Part shown: piece by piece, positions 7,506 to 15,663 of the stretch
Layout: each line of letters starts with the position of its first letter
How positions within the stretch are numbered: position 1 is the first letter of the stretch
Notes under the pieces: generated by a model
Databases searched by the model: none
Told to the model about the DNA's origin: nothing
Seen by the model: the letters and a program-made list of their open reading frames with translations, nothing else
Origin: Actinomyces graevenitzii C83
GTDB taxonomy: Bacteria > Actinomycetota > Actinomycetes > Actinomycetales > Actinomycetaceae
Assembly (NCBI RefSeq): GCF_000239695.1
Contig: NZ_JH470338.1
Coordinates: 1,556,773 to 1,582,046 of the forward strand
Length of the DNA stretch: 25,274 bases
Direction: 5' to 3'
Position numbers and translations under genes: made by a program

Positions 7506-8717
7506 ATGCGTCTAACTAATTTTATGGCTCCATGCCCTTACTGCTACACGAATATTGATTTGCGTAAGGTTACTTTCCGCTGCCTTGGTCGCCCAGTCGC
7601 GGGAAAGAAAGCGTGCAGCAAAAAAGTCGACGACGCACGCTCAACGTACTTTGGTGATCTAAACGAGTACTACCCGACTTTCACGCCTTCAAACCGTTCA
7701 ATGTTCCATGAAATCAGAAGGTCTACGTGCCCTGATTGCCTGGGGACAACCGGTGTGCGCCTATGCCCACAATGCCACTCGCGTCTACCTGATGGTTTCT
7801 CAAGCGATTCCCCGCTTTTTGGTCTAGTTGGTGCCCGCTCAGCAGGTAAGACCGTAATGCTGGCGGTGCTCATGCGCGAGTTGGCAACAAACGGGCCCGT
7901 TGCTCGACGCTTCCGGCACGTAATCACCCTGTATGGGGCGAACGAAAAAAACGGCCAGGCTGAGAAACTACAAAACCTCCTTGACCAGATGGAATCTACA
8001 GCTGGACAGCTGCCACCACAGACCCAGCAAACCGCTGGAGAAAAAAGCACCCCGGTGGTGTTCGAATGGAAGATGCCCCGTGACGGAATCGCCAAGAGCA
8101 CGCTAGGCGATTACAAATCAACCGTATTCTCCTTCTACGACACCGCAGGTGAAGACCTGGCCGCCGATGAGCGCGCCCTGAGCATGACATACCTGCTGGC
8201 AACCGATGGGATCATCCTTTTGCTTGACCCCTTCAGCTTCCCCAACAACACTGGGCGAAGCAAAGCTCTAGCTGATCAACAGGTCGAAACCTCACCAGAA
8301 AACGTCCTGCACGCCATCACAGAAGTTTTGCGTCAAAACGAGCGGACGAAACTAAACCGGAAGATTAAGCAGCCGGTCGCCGTCGTCATCTCTAAAATTG
8401 ACGCCTTCTGGGATGACATTCCCGCAAACAACCCAATCCGTCAGCCTTCCTCGAAGCTGCCCTATTTTGACGAGGCTGAAGCCACATCCGTGCACGACCA
8501 CATTGCCTCTCTGGTTTCTCACTGGGGCGGGGACGGGCTATTAACAATGCTCGACACTAACTACGCAAACTACCGTTTCTTCGGCCTATCAGCCCTGGGA
8601 GCGGAACCAGATTACTCCACGCAACGCGTCGACGAACGCGGCCTCATCCCCCACCGCGTGGCAGAACCGCTGCTGTGGCTTATGACTGAACGCGGCTTTA
8701 TCCCGAAGCAAGGCTGA
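7506..8717 (+). CDS. Zinc-ribbon P-loop GTPase, double-GTPase (DO-GTPase) type, soluble partner
   Basis: 403 residues; AAAGGG before ATG. The N-terminus has cysteine pairs CPYC (10-13), C26, C37, CPDC (75-78) and CPQC (87-90), suggesting two zinc ribbons. The G-domain follows: P-loop GARSAGKT (109-116), FYDTAGED (210-217; DxxG, Walker B) and SKID (296-299) in place of NKxD. The basic pattern is that of TRAFAC-clade GTPases. A paralogous, membrane-anchored GTPase lies two genes downstream and a GAP1-like gene lies between them, which is the arrangement I recall for the DO-GTPase conflict systems. The SKID variant means nucleotide specificity should be tested. No membrane segment is seen. It is likely a cytoplasmic signalling GTPase working with GAP1. 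Confidence 0.8.
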   Translation: MRLTNFMAPCPYCYTNIDLRKVTFRCLGRPVAGKKACSKKVDDARSTYFGDLNEYYPTFTPSNRSMFHEIRRSTCPDCLGTTGVRLCPQCHSRLPDGFSSDSPLFGLVGARSAGKTVMLAVLMRELATNGPVARRFRHVITLYGANEKNGQAEKLQNLLDQMESTAGQLPPQTQQTAGEKSTPVVFEWKMPRDGIAKSTLGDYKSTVFSFYDTAGEDLAADERALSMTYLLATDGIILLLDPFSFPNNTGRSKALADQQVETSPENVLHAITEVLRQNERTKLNRKIKQPVAVVISKIDAFWDDIPANNPIRQPSSKLPYFDEAEATSVHDHIASLVSHWGGDGLLTMLDTNYANYRFFGLSALGAEPDYSTQRVDERGLIPHRVAEPLLWLMTERGFIPKQG

Positions 8718-8721
8718 GGAA

Positions 8722-11148
8722 ATGTTTGACGTCGCAATTTATACAGACACTCGGGCCAATGAGGCCATTGATGGCATTGATGGATTCAACTTTCAAGCCA
8801 TCTCGGAAGGTATAACCGCCCAAGACCGTCAGGTTATCCGCAGCAACATGCTTCACCGTGTGGTTGTGGGCTGGAACGTTGAGCATGATCCTCTAGATCA
8901 CCCAGCTTCCTTCGCCTACTACGGGCACAGCGGGCGCTATTACCTCTCGCGTGGTATCTCAACGGGTGTCACCAACAATGGCCGCCCTGGCAACCTACTA
9001 ACCGAGGCTATTGTCACCTCTGATCCTGATGATTTTGGCATGATGCGCCCGGCCCAGCTGCTGGGAGCTACCAGCTGGCGCCTTAAAAAGGCTCCTAGCC
9101 AGACATTAAACCAGTGGTCCTCCCCGCTTGAGGTAGATCCTGGATTTGAGGCAGAAGCGCTACAGGCAATGATTAAGGCTAATGCCTGGGCTGCAAGCAT
9201 CTTCCCCAAGTTCCTCACCATGGTGGAAGAGGTTACCGACCCAGCCCACAAGCGCCTGATTATTATCACCGCTGACGCAACCCTCGCTATGAAATGGGTC
9301 GCTCTGGCTACGCTTTTCATTGAAACATCACGTTCGCTCTCTCTAAGTATCCGTGGTCTCGTGGCAGACCCCATGACCACAAGAGCGGATATTGTGGCAG
9401 CCAGCCCAGATTTTGGCCCCCAACCCGATCCTTCCACGCCACGGGCTGGGGTAAACATTATTGATCTAGACCGCCGCGCTATCGCTGAGGTTACCCCCAG
9501 CGAATCAGCATTGATTCAGGCGAACTGGTTCCTTAAAGAAGACTCTGCCACTGCACTTGCAGCAATTGACGTTGCCAGGCGCTGGGAGGAGTACCTTGGC
9601 CGCGACCTTGCTACACGTGCTGCTAGCCTCGCTTCATTCCCCAAAACTCATGGAGATCACACCGATTGGCTCACCGCTACGCAGGCGCTACACGACCTGG
9701 CTGAGGCCGAACAAGAAGACGAACTATTCTTCTACGGCGACACCCTGCTTGATATTGCCGTCACCTGCGCTTTAAGCACGCCTGAGGATGCGCAGCTAGC
9801 GGGTAATACAGTAGTTGCCTTAATACAGTCGGGCAGCCATGACCTTGCTGCTGGACTTTTAATGTCAGCTTTGGAATCTGCCTGCGCTAGCCCTCATTTA
9901 CGTGAAGCCCTGCTGGAGACACTTACGACGGCGCCCGCCCAGCTGCGTTTGGACTGGGAGGATGAAAGCGCTAAAGCCCAGGCTTCACTGTTGCTATCAC
10001 AGGTGGCAACTGAGTCTGCTGACAGCCTTTTGCCAGCAGTTTTGACCACAGCTAGCGTTATTGGCACCCCACTTGTGGATTCATTACGGCCACAGGTGCT
10101 AGCCCGGACTGCGCGTTTGTGGGCATCTAACCCCGAGTTAACTGAGCAGTGTGAGCAGTGGGAACATGTCGAGGAGATCGTTGAGCAGCTCGCCCACGCA
10201 CTTGTGAAGTGTTGGTGTGCAGGTGGTCAGGATGATCTGCAACTACTTATGCAGGGCACCTGGGCATGGCTGGCAACAAGTCCCGCTTTAACGACGACGT
10301 CGCGCGCAATTGTGGGGCAATGGAACGTTGCTGCTGAGCTTGCCAAGCTGCCTACTGTTGAATGCACCGCTCAGCTACAAACTGCAGGGCAGCTACCACC
10401 TGATAGCTGGAGACTGCTGTTTGGCCAGGCGAAACTGCCTGAAAACTATAAATTCTTCATTGCTTGGGCCCAAACTCAACGCGAGCTTTCCGTTGAAGCA
10501 GGCAGGTGGCTCCTTAAGCAGATTTTTGCTGCCCTGGCTACCGGGGAGCCTCTGGTGGAGCTGCGCCAACTGCTTATTTGCCTGAATCAGTCAGGGATTG
10601 GGGTATGCGACAAGCGGCTGCGCGCATATGCTGCGCAGGTAGTTACTGCAACCAAGTATTGTCGCGATGCTGCTGCCTACTCGCGTAGGCCAAATCCTTA
10701 CCTGTCTACGGTGCTAACTTATATTCCGGCTATGTCTCCACTTATGCCAGATTTTCTGGGGCAGATTATTCTCACCAGCCCTGACACTGTGGGTGTGTCA
10801 CATTTGGTTGGTGCAAGTGAGACTTGGGCACGTAAATCTGTCCATTACTTTTTAAGCACCAGACCGAGCACCGTTAGGGAAACAGCTAATGCTGTTACCT
10901 GGGCCTTGAAAGCCATGCATGGGCCTCTAGAATCCCCCTCTAAGGGGGCCGAGGACTTCCTAGTTGAAGTATCTGATGATCGTGCGCGTAGAGGCCTGGT
11001 GAGCCAGGCAGCCAAGGAGAACCTAATAAATCAGCAAACTTTTGGCGCTTTTGAAAACTTTGTTAAAGAGGCAAAGAAGGGGCGCCTTAAGCGGAAACTG
11101 ACTAAAGCAGCTAGTGGTCTGTTAAACATAAAGGGGCAGGATAACTAA
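8722..11148 (+). CDS. GTPase-associated protein 1 (GAP1)-like protein
   Basis: 808 residues. The N-terminus fits the GAP1-N2 domain: IYTD, GFNFQAISEGI (21-31), an AYYGHSGRYYLSRGI strand pair (65-79) and the hallmark TGVTNNGRPGNLLTEAIV (81-98). The GAP1-M domain follows at ~150-230: RLIIITADATLAMKWVALAT and SLSIRGLVADPMTTRADIVA, with PDF at the end. The remaining ~570 residues are helical, with repeat-like pairs, as in the GAP1-C region. Its stop overlaps the next start by one base (TAATG), and it starts 4 nt after the first GTPase, so the three are made together. GAP1 proteins are known only from computational work as partners of double GTPases in predicted conflict systems; the biochemical role is unknown. 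Cytoplasmic, no motifs of a nuclease or protease seen. Confidence 0.75.
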   Translation: MFDVAIYTDTRANEAIDGIDGFNFQAISEGITAQDRQVIRSNMLHRVVVGWNVEHDPLDHPASFAYYGHSGRYYLSRGISTGVTNNGRPGNLLTEAIVTSDPDDFGMMRPAQLLGATSWRLKKAPSQTLNQWSSPLEVDPGFEAEALQAMIKANAWAASIFPKFLTMVEEVTDPAHKRLIIITADATLAMKWVALATLFIETSRSLSLSIRGLVADPMTTRADIVAASPDFGPQPDPSTPRAGVNIIDLDRRAIAEVTPSESALIQANWFLKEDSATALAAIDVARRWEEYLGRDLATRAASLASFPKTHGDHTDWLTATQALHDLAEAEQEDELFFYGDTLLDIAVTCALSTPEDAQLAGNTVVALIQSGSHDLAAGLLMSALESACASPHLREALLETLTTAPAQLRLDWEDESAKAQASLLLSQVATESADSLLPAVLTTASVIGTPLVDSLRPQVLARTARLWASNPELTEQCEQWEHVEEIVEQLAHALVKCWCAGGQDDLQLLMQGTWAWLATSPALTTTSRAIVGQWNVAAELAKLPTVECTAQLQTAGQLPPDSWRLLFGQAKLPENYKFFIAWAQTQRELSVEAGRWLLKQIFAALATGEPLVELRQLLICLNQSGIGVCDKRLRAYAAQVVTATKYCRDAAAYSRRPNPYLSTVLTYIPAMSPLMPDFLGQIILTSPDTVGVSHLVGASETWARKSVHYFLSTRPSTVRETANAVTWALKAMHGPLESPSKGAEDFLVEVSDDRARRGLVSQAAKENLINQQTFGAFENFVKEAKKGRLKRKLTKAASGLLNIKGQDN

Positions 11149-12881
11149 TGGATGAGAATTTTGGCTTAATTGCAGTAGCTCTATTTATTGGACTCGTAGT
11201 TGCTGGCGGCTTTATTCTCTGGCTAGCCATAGTTTCGCTACTGAAAATCTTTTCTTGGGTAGTTATCTATTGGTGCTGCGCATCAGTTATCGCGGCCATA
11301 ATTGCTTTAATTACTGGCTTCATTGTTCCAATACGTGTACTTGTTACTGATTTTCCAGAGGAAGAGCCTCAGCTAGCCAGCCCAGACCTGGTGAAAACAA
11401 AGCGTATTATTAAGCACGCGCCGCACGGGTTTGCTAAGCACTTTGGCTGGGACGAGGCATGGCCTTTATATAATCCCTATCAGGCAAAGCTTGATGCGAT
11501 GGCCGTGCATGCTGATCTGCGCACAGTATTAGTAGATTCCTGCAACATGTTTATTTGGGAACAAGATGATTCACTTACTCCCAGCATACCTGAGTGGCTT
11601 CATGATTTTGGAGATATATTTGGACCCCTATCCAAAATTCCTTTATGGTGTCTTTGGGCTATTTTTATTCCCGTCCCATATGTCGCATTTGTGGTAGTTC
11701 TATACATTTCTTACATAGTTTGGCTACTCGTTATGGCTGTTATTGGCAGCGTCGTTTGCCTGTTACAGCTGCTATTTATATCGCTGTATCGGTTATGGGA
11801 CCACGCTCGGATGTCTCGACTGCGGGCCAGCGTTAAATGCCCCTACTGCTACGAGACCAACCCTCAGCCGGTCTATCACTGCCTTAACCCGGATTGCACA
11901 ATTGTGCATCACGATATTTCTCCGGGGCCGCTTGGTATTTTTGCGCGTCACTGTGCCTGCGGTGTTAGTTTCCCAACTACGGTTAGGGGAGCTGCAGGAA
12001 TGCTTGTTGCACTATGCCCCAGCTGTGGGGCACAGCTCGTGGCAGGTAGTGGATCCCGTATGACTATTCAGCTTCCTGCTTTCGGATCTGTTGGCGCCGG
12101 CAAGACTCGTTTCTTTGCAGCAGCACTTACAGCAACAGGGAATCAACTTGCAGCCACTAATGGCTCACTAACGGGACTTAATCTTGAGGCAGATGGTTTC
12201 TTGCGAGCCTCCGCTCAAGTTTTGGATTCTGGCACTGCCACCGAAAAAACAATCCATACTATGCGCCCAGAAGGACGACCGCTCAAGCTGACAACTGGCT
12301 CTGGCAAGACTGTTGAGTTGCAGGTTATGGATGCAGCTGGCGAGAGTTTCACTAACTTGCAAGCTACTGAAGAGCTCACCTACGTTAACTCGGCACCGAC
12401 AATGGTCTTTGTACTTGATCCGCTTGCTTTACCACGCGTACAGGCACAAATGAGTACTGCCCGTGATCTATCTAAGATCTTGGTTGCTACCGGTGACCAA
12501 GAGGAAGCCTATGCTTCAGTGGTTGACAGGCTTAACTCAGAGGCTGTGGACCTTAGAAACCGCCACCTTGCCGTAGTTCTCACAAAGACTGATGTGCTTC
12601 GCAAGCTTCCTATCGGGAAATCTCTAGATCCACAAACTTCCGACACTGTGCGTGATTGGCTAATTGAGATTGAACAAGATGGTTTTGTTCGCCGTATTGA
12701 GAGCGATTTTGGGGATGTACGTTTCTTTGCGATCGACTCTTTAGTTTTGCGCGACTTGCATGATCCGCTAAACCCCCTGCGAGTTATCGACTGGGTACTG
12801 AGTTCTCAAGAAGTACCAATTAAGCTATTGCCTTCACTAAAACCTGAAGCCACCAGCAAGGGTTCGGACTCTAATTCTTAG
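11148..12881 (+). CDS. Membrane-anchored zinc-ribbon GTPase, double-GTPase (DO-GTPase2-like) partner
   Basis: 577 residues. Two hydrophobic segments lie at ~5-31 and ~35-62. A charged soluble region (65-165) follows, then two more membrane segments at ~166-190 and ~191-215. Next is a zinc ribbon, CPYC (231-234), C245, C250, CAC (269-271) and CPSC (290-293), directly followed by a G-domain: P-loop GSVGAGKT (313-320), VMDAAGE (393-399) and LTKTD (478-482). Even spacing of membrane spans would put ribbon and G-domain in the cytoplasm. The ribbon-plus-GTPase architecture matches the soluble GTPase two genes upstream, so the two are paralogs. The Ser/Lys-rich tail is probably disordered. It likely recruits the GAP1/GTPase complex to the membrane. 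The gene is visibly richer in A/T than the Hsp70 gene. Confidence 0.8.
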   Translation: MDENFGLIAVALFIGLVVAGGFILWLAIVSLLKIFSWVVIYWCCASVIAAIIALITGFIVPIRVLVTDFPEEEPQLASPDLVKTKRIIKHAPHGFAKHFGWDEAWPLYNPYQAKLDAMAVHADLRTVLVDSCNMFIWEQDDSLTPSIPEWLHDFGDIFGPLSKIPLWCLWAIFIPVPYVAFVVVLYISYIVWLLVMAVIGSVVCLLQLLFISLYRLWDHARMSRLRASVKCPYCYETNPQPVYHCLNPDCTIVHHDISPGPLGIFARHCACGVSFPTTVRGAAGMLVALCPSCGAQLVAGSGSRMTIQLPAFGSVGAGKTRFFAAALTATGNQLAATNGSLTGLNLEADGFLRASAQVLDSGTATEKTIHTMRPEGRPLKLTTGSGKTVELQVMDAAGESFTNLQATEELTYVNSAPTMVFVLDPLALPRVQAQMSTARDLSKILVATGDQEEAYASVVDRLNSEAVDLRNRHLAVVLTKTDVLRKLPIGKSLDPQTSDTVRDWLIEIEQDGFVRRIESDFGDVRFFAIDSLVLRDLHDPLNPLRVIDWVLSSQEVPIKLLPSLKPEATSKGSDSNS

Positions 12882-12931
12882 AATCAGATCCCCAAAGTCG
12901 TCAACTCATAACAAGAGAAAGTGAACATACA

Positions 12932-13171
12932 ATGAACGATGACGACCCCACTGACCGCATTTATAGTGATGCAGACATTCCTGACACTTATAGAGTTTTT
13001 CGCTGGCTCTGGAACCTAGTTCACATACTTATCTTTGGGGTTCTTTTATTTATTTTTATCGACTGGGCAATAACTGACCACCAAGGAATTAGTGCACTGA
13101 ACGCTTGGCTTGATTGGTGTGAATCACTTCGTAAAACAGTGAGCGGCTTACTTCACTATCCATGGGAATAA
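12932..13171 (+). CDS. Small single-pass membrane protein at the end of the operon
   Basis: 79 residues with one strong hydrophobic segment (residues ~27-48, LVHILIFGVLLFIFIDWAI). An acidic N-terminus (MNDDDPTDRIYSDADIPD) and a Trp-rich C-terminus flank it. It starts 50 nt after the membrane GTPase on the same strand, with only a weak purine-rich ribosome binding site (AGAGAAAG). I do not recognise it. Small membrane proteins at the end of defence operons can be effectors or accessory subunits; here either role is speculation. Confidence 0.55.
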   Translation: MNDDDPTDRIYSDADIPDTYRVFRWLWNLVHILIFGVLLFIFIDWAITDHQGISALNAWLDWCESLRKTVSGLLHYPWE

Positions 13172-13294
13172 AATTGGATAGGCTAGATAGCTAACCAGGT
13201 GACACGTTGTACTGACTCTTGGACAGGGTTTTAATTCCAGCTATGTCCAGGATGTAAAATTAGTTTTTACTTTCAGTCTACGAACACTAAAAAA

Positions 13295-13307
13295 TACTAT
13301 ACTAGTA
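13295..13307 (+). promoter_or_regulatory. Promoter/operator of small gene 1
   Basis: A -10 box TATACT (13298-13303) is overlapped by an inverted repeat TACTA-TAC-TAGTA. It lies 37 nt before the small gene's start. A recognisable -35 box is lacking, so an activator or extended contacts may be needed. The copy of unit 2 has the same -10 box at 13818-13823, but its dyad is broken by one base (TAATA). Confidence 0.45.
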
Positions 13308-13339
13308 GAGATCAACCTGATCATAAGGAGGACCAACTT

Positions 13340-13540
13340 ATGGCCAAGGATTCTGAATACTGGGACCCAGAAAATTCACACATAGAAGATTGGCAGCCAG
13401 GACAGCGACACTGGAAGCCCGGCGACAAGATGCCAAAATTCTCTAAAAAGAAAGTGAATGAGTACGTCGAGAAGCGCACGCAAGATCTTGTGGATGAAGT
13501 TCTAAGGGAACTTGACAGTCGTTACCCTCCTCGCCGATGA
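13340..13540 (+). CDS. Small Trp-rich acidic/basic protein, copy 1
   Basis: 66 residues; consensus ribosome binding site AAGGAGG (13325-13331) at 8-nt spacing predicts strong translation. The N-terminal half is acidic and Trp-rich (EYWDPENSHIEDWQPGQRHW, then KPGDKMPKFS). The C-terminal half is a charged, probably amphipathic helix (KKVNEYVEKRTQDLVDEVLR). No Cys and no membrane segment. Unrecognised family. A second copy lies 520 bp downstream. The first 61 coding bases are identical in both and the 3' halves have diverged. Placed directly after the GTPase operon but with its own promoter and hairpin, so it is an independently controlled unit. Possible roles are a regulatory or inhibitory peptide of the system, or an unrelated small DNA-binding or antitoxin-like protein. 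Confidence 0.7.
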   Translation: MAKDSEYWDPENSHIEDWQPGQRHWKPGDKMPKFSKKKVNEYVEKRTQDLVDEVLRELDSRYPPRR

Positions 13541-13859
13541 GGTAAATGCACGTCGATAGCGCCCTGCACTAGGAGCTTTCTAACGATCACACTCGTTGGG
13601 GTTTTTACACAATAACCTCAATATTGGCAAGGCTAATCTGCCTACCACACAAGTAAGTGGGTGACTACCATAAAGATTGGTAGTCACCCACTTACTTACT
13701 ACTCTGTCGTTTGCAGCTCCGCTATTGATTAACTGATTAACTCTTGTAAAGGGCCTTATAGCTATGTCCAGGATGTAAAATTATTTTTTACTTTCAGTCT
13801 ACAAAGCTAAAAAATACTATACTAATAGAGATCAATCCGATCACAAGGAGGACCAACTC
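13541..13859. other. Spacer between the two small genes
   Basis: 319 bp without a gene. It holds the 3' end of unit 1 with its hairpin, about 55 bp of unit-free sequence (13706-13759) and the complete promoter region of unit 2. Confidence 0.7.
13651..13697. terminator. Perfect 20-bp hairpin after small gene 1
   Basis: Arms AAGTAAGTGGGTGACTACCA (13651-13670) and its exact complement (13678-13697) surround a 7-nt loop. No T-run follows. Together with its related copies at 14181-14216 and 15754-15787 it looks like a repeated terminator or a repeat family member and not a unique structure. Confidence 0.6.
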
Positions 13860-14057
13860 ATGGCCAAGGATTCTGAATACTGGGACCCAGAAAATTCACA
13901 CATAGAAGATTGGCAGCCAGAACAGGGACAGTGGAAGCCCGGCGACAAGCCGCCTAAATTTTCTAGAAAAGAAATGAAGAAGGCTATTAAGAAGCGCGTG
14001 GAAGAGCTCGCAGCGGAATCCGAAGAGAGGGTTAATCGGCGGTACTCTTCCCACTGA
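13860..14057 (+). CDS. Small Trp-rich acidic/basic protein, copy 2
   Basis: 65 residues; AAGGAGG at 13845-13851. Residues 1-20 are identical to copy 1, and the WKPGDK.PKFS segment is conserved. The C-terminal helix differs strongly (KEMKKAIKKRVEELAAESEE against KKVNEYVEKRTQDLVDEVLR) but keeps its charge alternation. The identical N-terminus with a diverged C-terminus suggests a conserved interaction module fused to a variable one. Family unknown. It lies tail to tail with the zeta toxin gene on the other strand. Confidence 0.7.
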   Translation: MAKDSEYWDPENSHIEDWQPEQGQWKPGDKPPKFSRKEMKKAIKKRVEELAAESEERVNRRYSSH

Positions 14058-14405
14058 TGGGGTAGATGCACGTCGACAACACCCCAATACTAGGGACTTC
14101 CTAGCAAGCTCACTCATCAGGGTTATTTTGCACAATAACCCTGATGTTGGCAGATCCAATCTGCCTACCACACCCAAGTTAAGCGGGTGGCCACCAATTA
14201 TGGTAGCCACCCGCTTACTTGCCACTCTGGGATTAGAAATGTCAGGGTAGCACATAGAACATGTGGGAACACCAGCAACGTGACATCCCCACAAACTAAC
14301 AGACAAGCTGTTTTAACAGGAGTAACAGTTAACCGCTGTTTATAGTCTTGGGCTTACGAGGAGCTTAAACTAATCATAGACGAAAGCGAAGTATAAGCCT
14401 TAACC
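14058..14405. other. Intergenic stretch between small gene 2 and the toxin gene
   Basis: About 350 bp. It contains the end of repeat unit 2 with its hairpin (14181-14216). The remaining ~175 bp hold no credible gene. A minus-strand frame of 136 codons overlaps it, but it lies mostly antisense to small gene 2 and shows no domain. Confidence 0.6.
14181..14216. terminator. 16-bp hairpin, second copy
   Basis: AAGCGGGTGGCCACCA and TGGTAGCCACCCGCTT pair with one mismatch around a 4-nt loop. It lies between convergent genes (small gene 2 and the zeta toxin) and could stop transcription from both sides. Confidence 0.55.
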
Positions 14406-15362
14406 CTATAATTTAGGGTCAGTTTTCCTTTCAATAGAATGTGACCGTGGTTGTCGCGCTTTTTTGTCACCCATCTTATGCGCTTTATTCTTTATCCCAG
14501 CAATCACGTCCGCTTTAGTATGCAACTGCTTACCGCCGCCCCTAGCTAAAACATCCGCATGTTTAATACCATCTTGTACAGTACCGGGCACACCCAACCT
14601 GACAGCACGCTCTTGAAGTAAACCAATTCGCTCAATAACCTCAGCCCTATTAGCCACATTCCCACGCAAATTCTCAAGAACACCCACAGCCCCAGCAGGC
14701 TTTAACCACTGACCATCAACACCACGTTCATTGTCATAATGAACCACTCCAGCCCTATCAACAATACTAATACGCTTAACCGATAAATCAGCCTCAGCAG
14801 CACGTAAAGTTTTCGGCGTTCCTTCCAACCCAGCATTATGAGCCTCTAACGGAGTCCAACGTGCAGCTTGCCCCTCTTCTAAAGCATTAATATAACGCTC
14901 TAAACATCCACTCCACGACTCTGCCGGACTAACCCCCAACACAATTAAATGAGTAGAAGCACCCGCCTCAGCAAACTGCCTAGTCGTACCTAAAGTTGTT
15001 TCCGGATTACGCAGCGTACCTTCAACCACACAAGAATATCCATTCTCAGAGGCATAATCTAACGATTGCCTCACCAACCAGCCAGACAACTCAGCCGTCT
15101 CGCGCGGCATAACTTCCGGATCAGGCAACGCACATAACTTTTCATAATCCGGGTGAAATTTACGAAAATCATCACCAATAATCGACACAAAAGTTTGCCC
15201 CGAATAAAACGTCTTTAAAGAAGCCTCTAAGGCCCTAGTTTTACCCGCCCCAGGCTGGGCACCAATCGAAACTAGAACCGGCGACACAGAAGGCACCACA
15301 CCACCAAAAAGCTCAGTCTTGGCAGTATTCCAAGCTCTTCGAGCAGTAACTGCATCGACCAT
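14406..15362 (-). CDS. Zeta-type toxin (PezT-like kinase)
   Basis: 318 residues. P-loop GAQPGAGKT (34-42), IIGDDFRKFHPDY (61-73), and VEGTLRNP (113-120), which fit the ATP site, the substrate-binding Asp/Arg region and the catalytic segment of zeta/PezT toxins. Family members phosphorylate UDP-N-acetylglucosamine and thereby block peptidoglycan synthesis. Residues ~198-212 (ISIVDRAGVVHYDNE) end the kinase core; the ~100-residue basic C-terminal part is an extension seen in many actinobacterial zeta proteins and is of unknown role. The start codon lies 2 nt after the antitoxin stop, so the two are co-translated. An independent remnant of a zeta gene sits at 1581-1664. A key residue check against solved structures was not possible. 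Confidence 0.8.
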   Translation of the reverse strand: MVDAVTARRAWNTAKTELFGGVVPSVSPVLVSIGAQPGAGKTRALEASLKTFYSGQTFVSIIGDDFRKFHPDYEKLCALPDPEVMPRETAELSGWLVRQSLDYASENGYSCVVEGTLRNPETTLGTTRQFAEAGASTHLIVLGVSPAESWSGCLERYINALEEGQAARWTPLEAHNAGLEGTPKTLRAAEADLSVKRISIVDRAGVVHYDNERGVDGQWLKPAGAVGVLENLRGNVANRAEVIERIGLLQERAVRLGVPGTVQDGIKHADVLARGGGKQLHTKADVIAGIKNKAHKMGDKKARQPRSHSIERKTDPKL

Positions 15363-15364
15363 GG

Positions 15365-15643
15365 TTACTTCACTCCCCGCGCATAGTTGATGTACCGCAA
15401 CTCATGCTTGAAAGCCTCCATCATGGCAACTATCGCTGCACGATCATTAGAATCAACCGACCGACGCGCATCCCTTACCCGATGAGACTCACCAAGCCAA
15501 AACCTATCTTGCTCTTCATCACCCGCATCCTGCGCCGCATACCTCAACGCAACAAACGCCCCCATAAGCCGCGTACCAGTTTCATAGAAAATGTCATACA
15601 AAACACTCAACTCAGTATCAGCCCAACGACCCAAATCAGCCAC
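15365..15643 (-). CDS. Antitoxin partner of the zeta toxin
   Basis: 92 residues if GTG at 15643 is the start; it has GAAAGG upstream, while a GTG at 15661 (98 residues) has none. Start reads MADLGRWADTELSVLYDIFY. The protein is helical and acidic/basic mixed, with no obvious DNA-binding domain. Its place directly before the toxin gene (2-nt gap), small size and helical make-up identify it as the antitoxin. Similarity to the classical epsilon protein is not evident, so it belongs to another antitoxin family. It should bind and block the kinase's ATP site region. Confidence 0.65.
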   Translation of the reverse strand: MADLGRWADTELSVLYDIFYETGTRLMGAFVALRYAAQDAGDEEQDRFWLGESHRVRDARRSVDSNDRAAIVAMMEAFKHELRYINYARGVK

Positions 15644-15663
15644 GAAAACCACACCTTTCACTA

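Larger units (their letters stand above)
13239..13705 (+). repeat. Tandem repeat unit 1: promoter, small gene, hairpin
   Basis: This unit and a second one at 13760-14230 have the same layout at a spacing of ~520 bp. Both begin with a near-identical ~100-bp leader (AGCTATGTCCAGGATGTAAA). Each then has a small gene, a divergent spacer and a long hairpin ending in ACTCTG. Identity is almost complete over the leader and first ~60 coding bases and falls off after that. It is a local duplication that has since diverged unevenly. Confidence 0.85.
13760..14230 (+). repeat. Tandem repeat unit 2: promoter, small gene, hairpin
   Basis: Second copy of the unit at 13239-13705, in direct orientation. The leader differs from unit 1 by a few substitutions and short indels; the hairpin has been replaced by a related one of different arm sequence. 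Confidence 0.85.

Noticed and set aside
13896..14306. 136-codon minus-strand frame opposite small gene 2
   Set aside because: It is largely antisense to a gene with a consensus ribosome binding site and its own paralog, and it has no domain or start signal.
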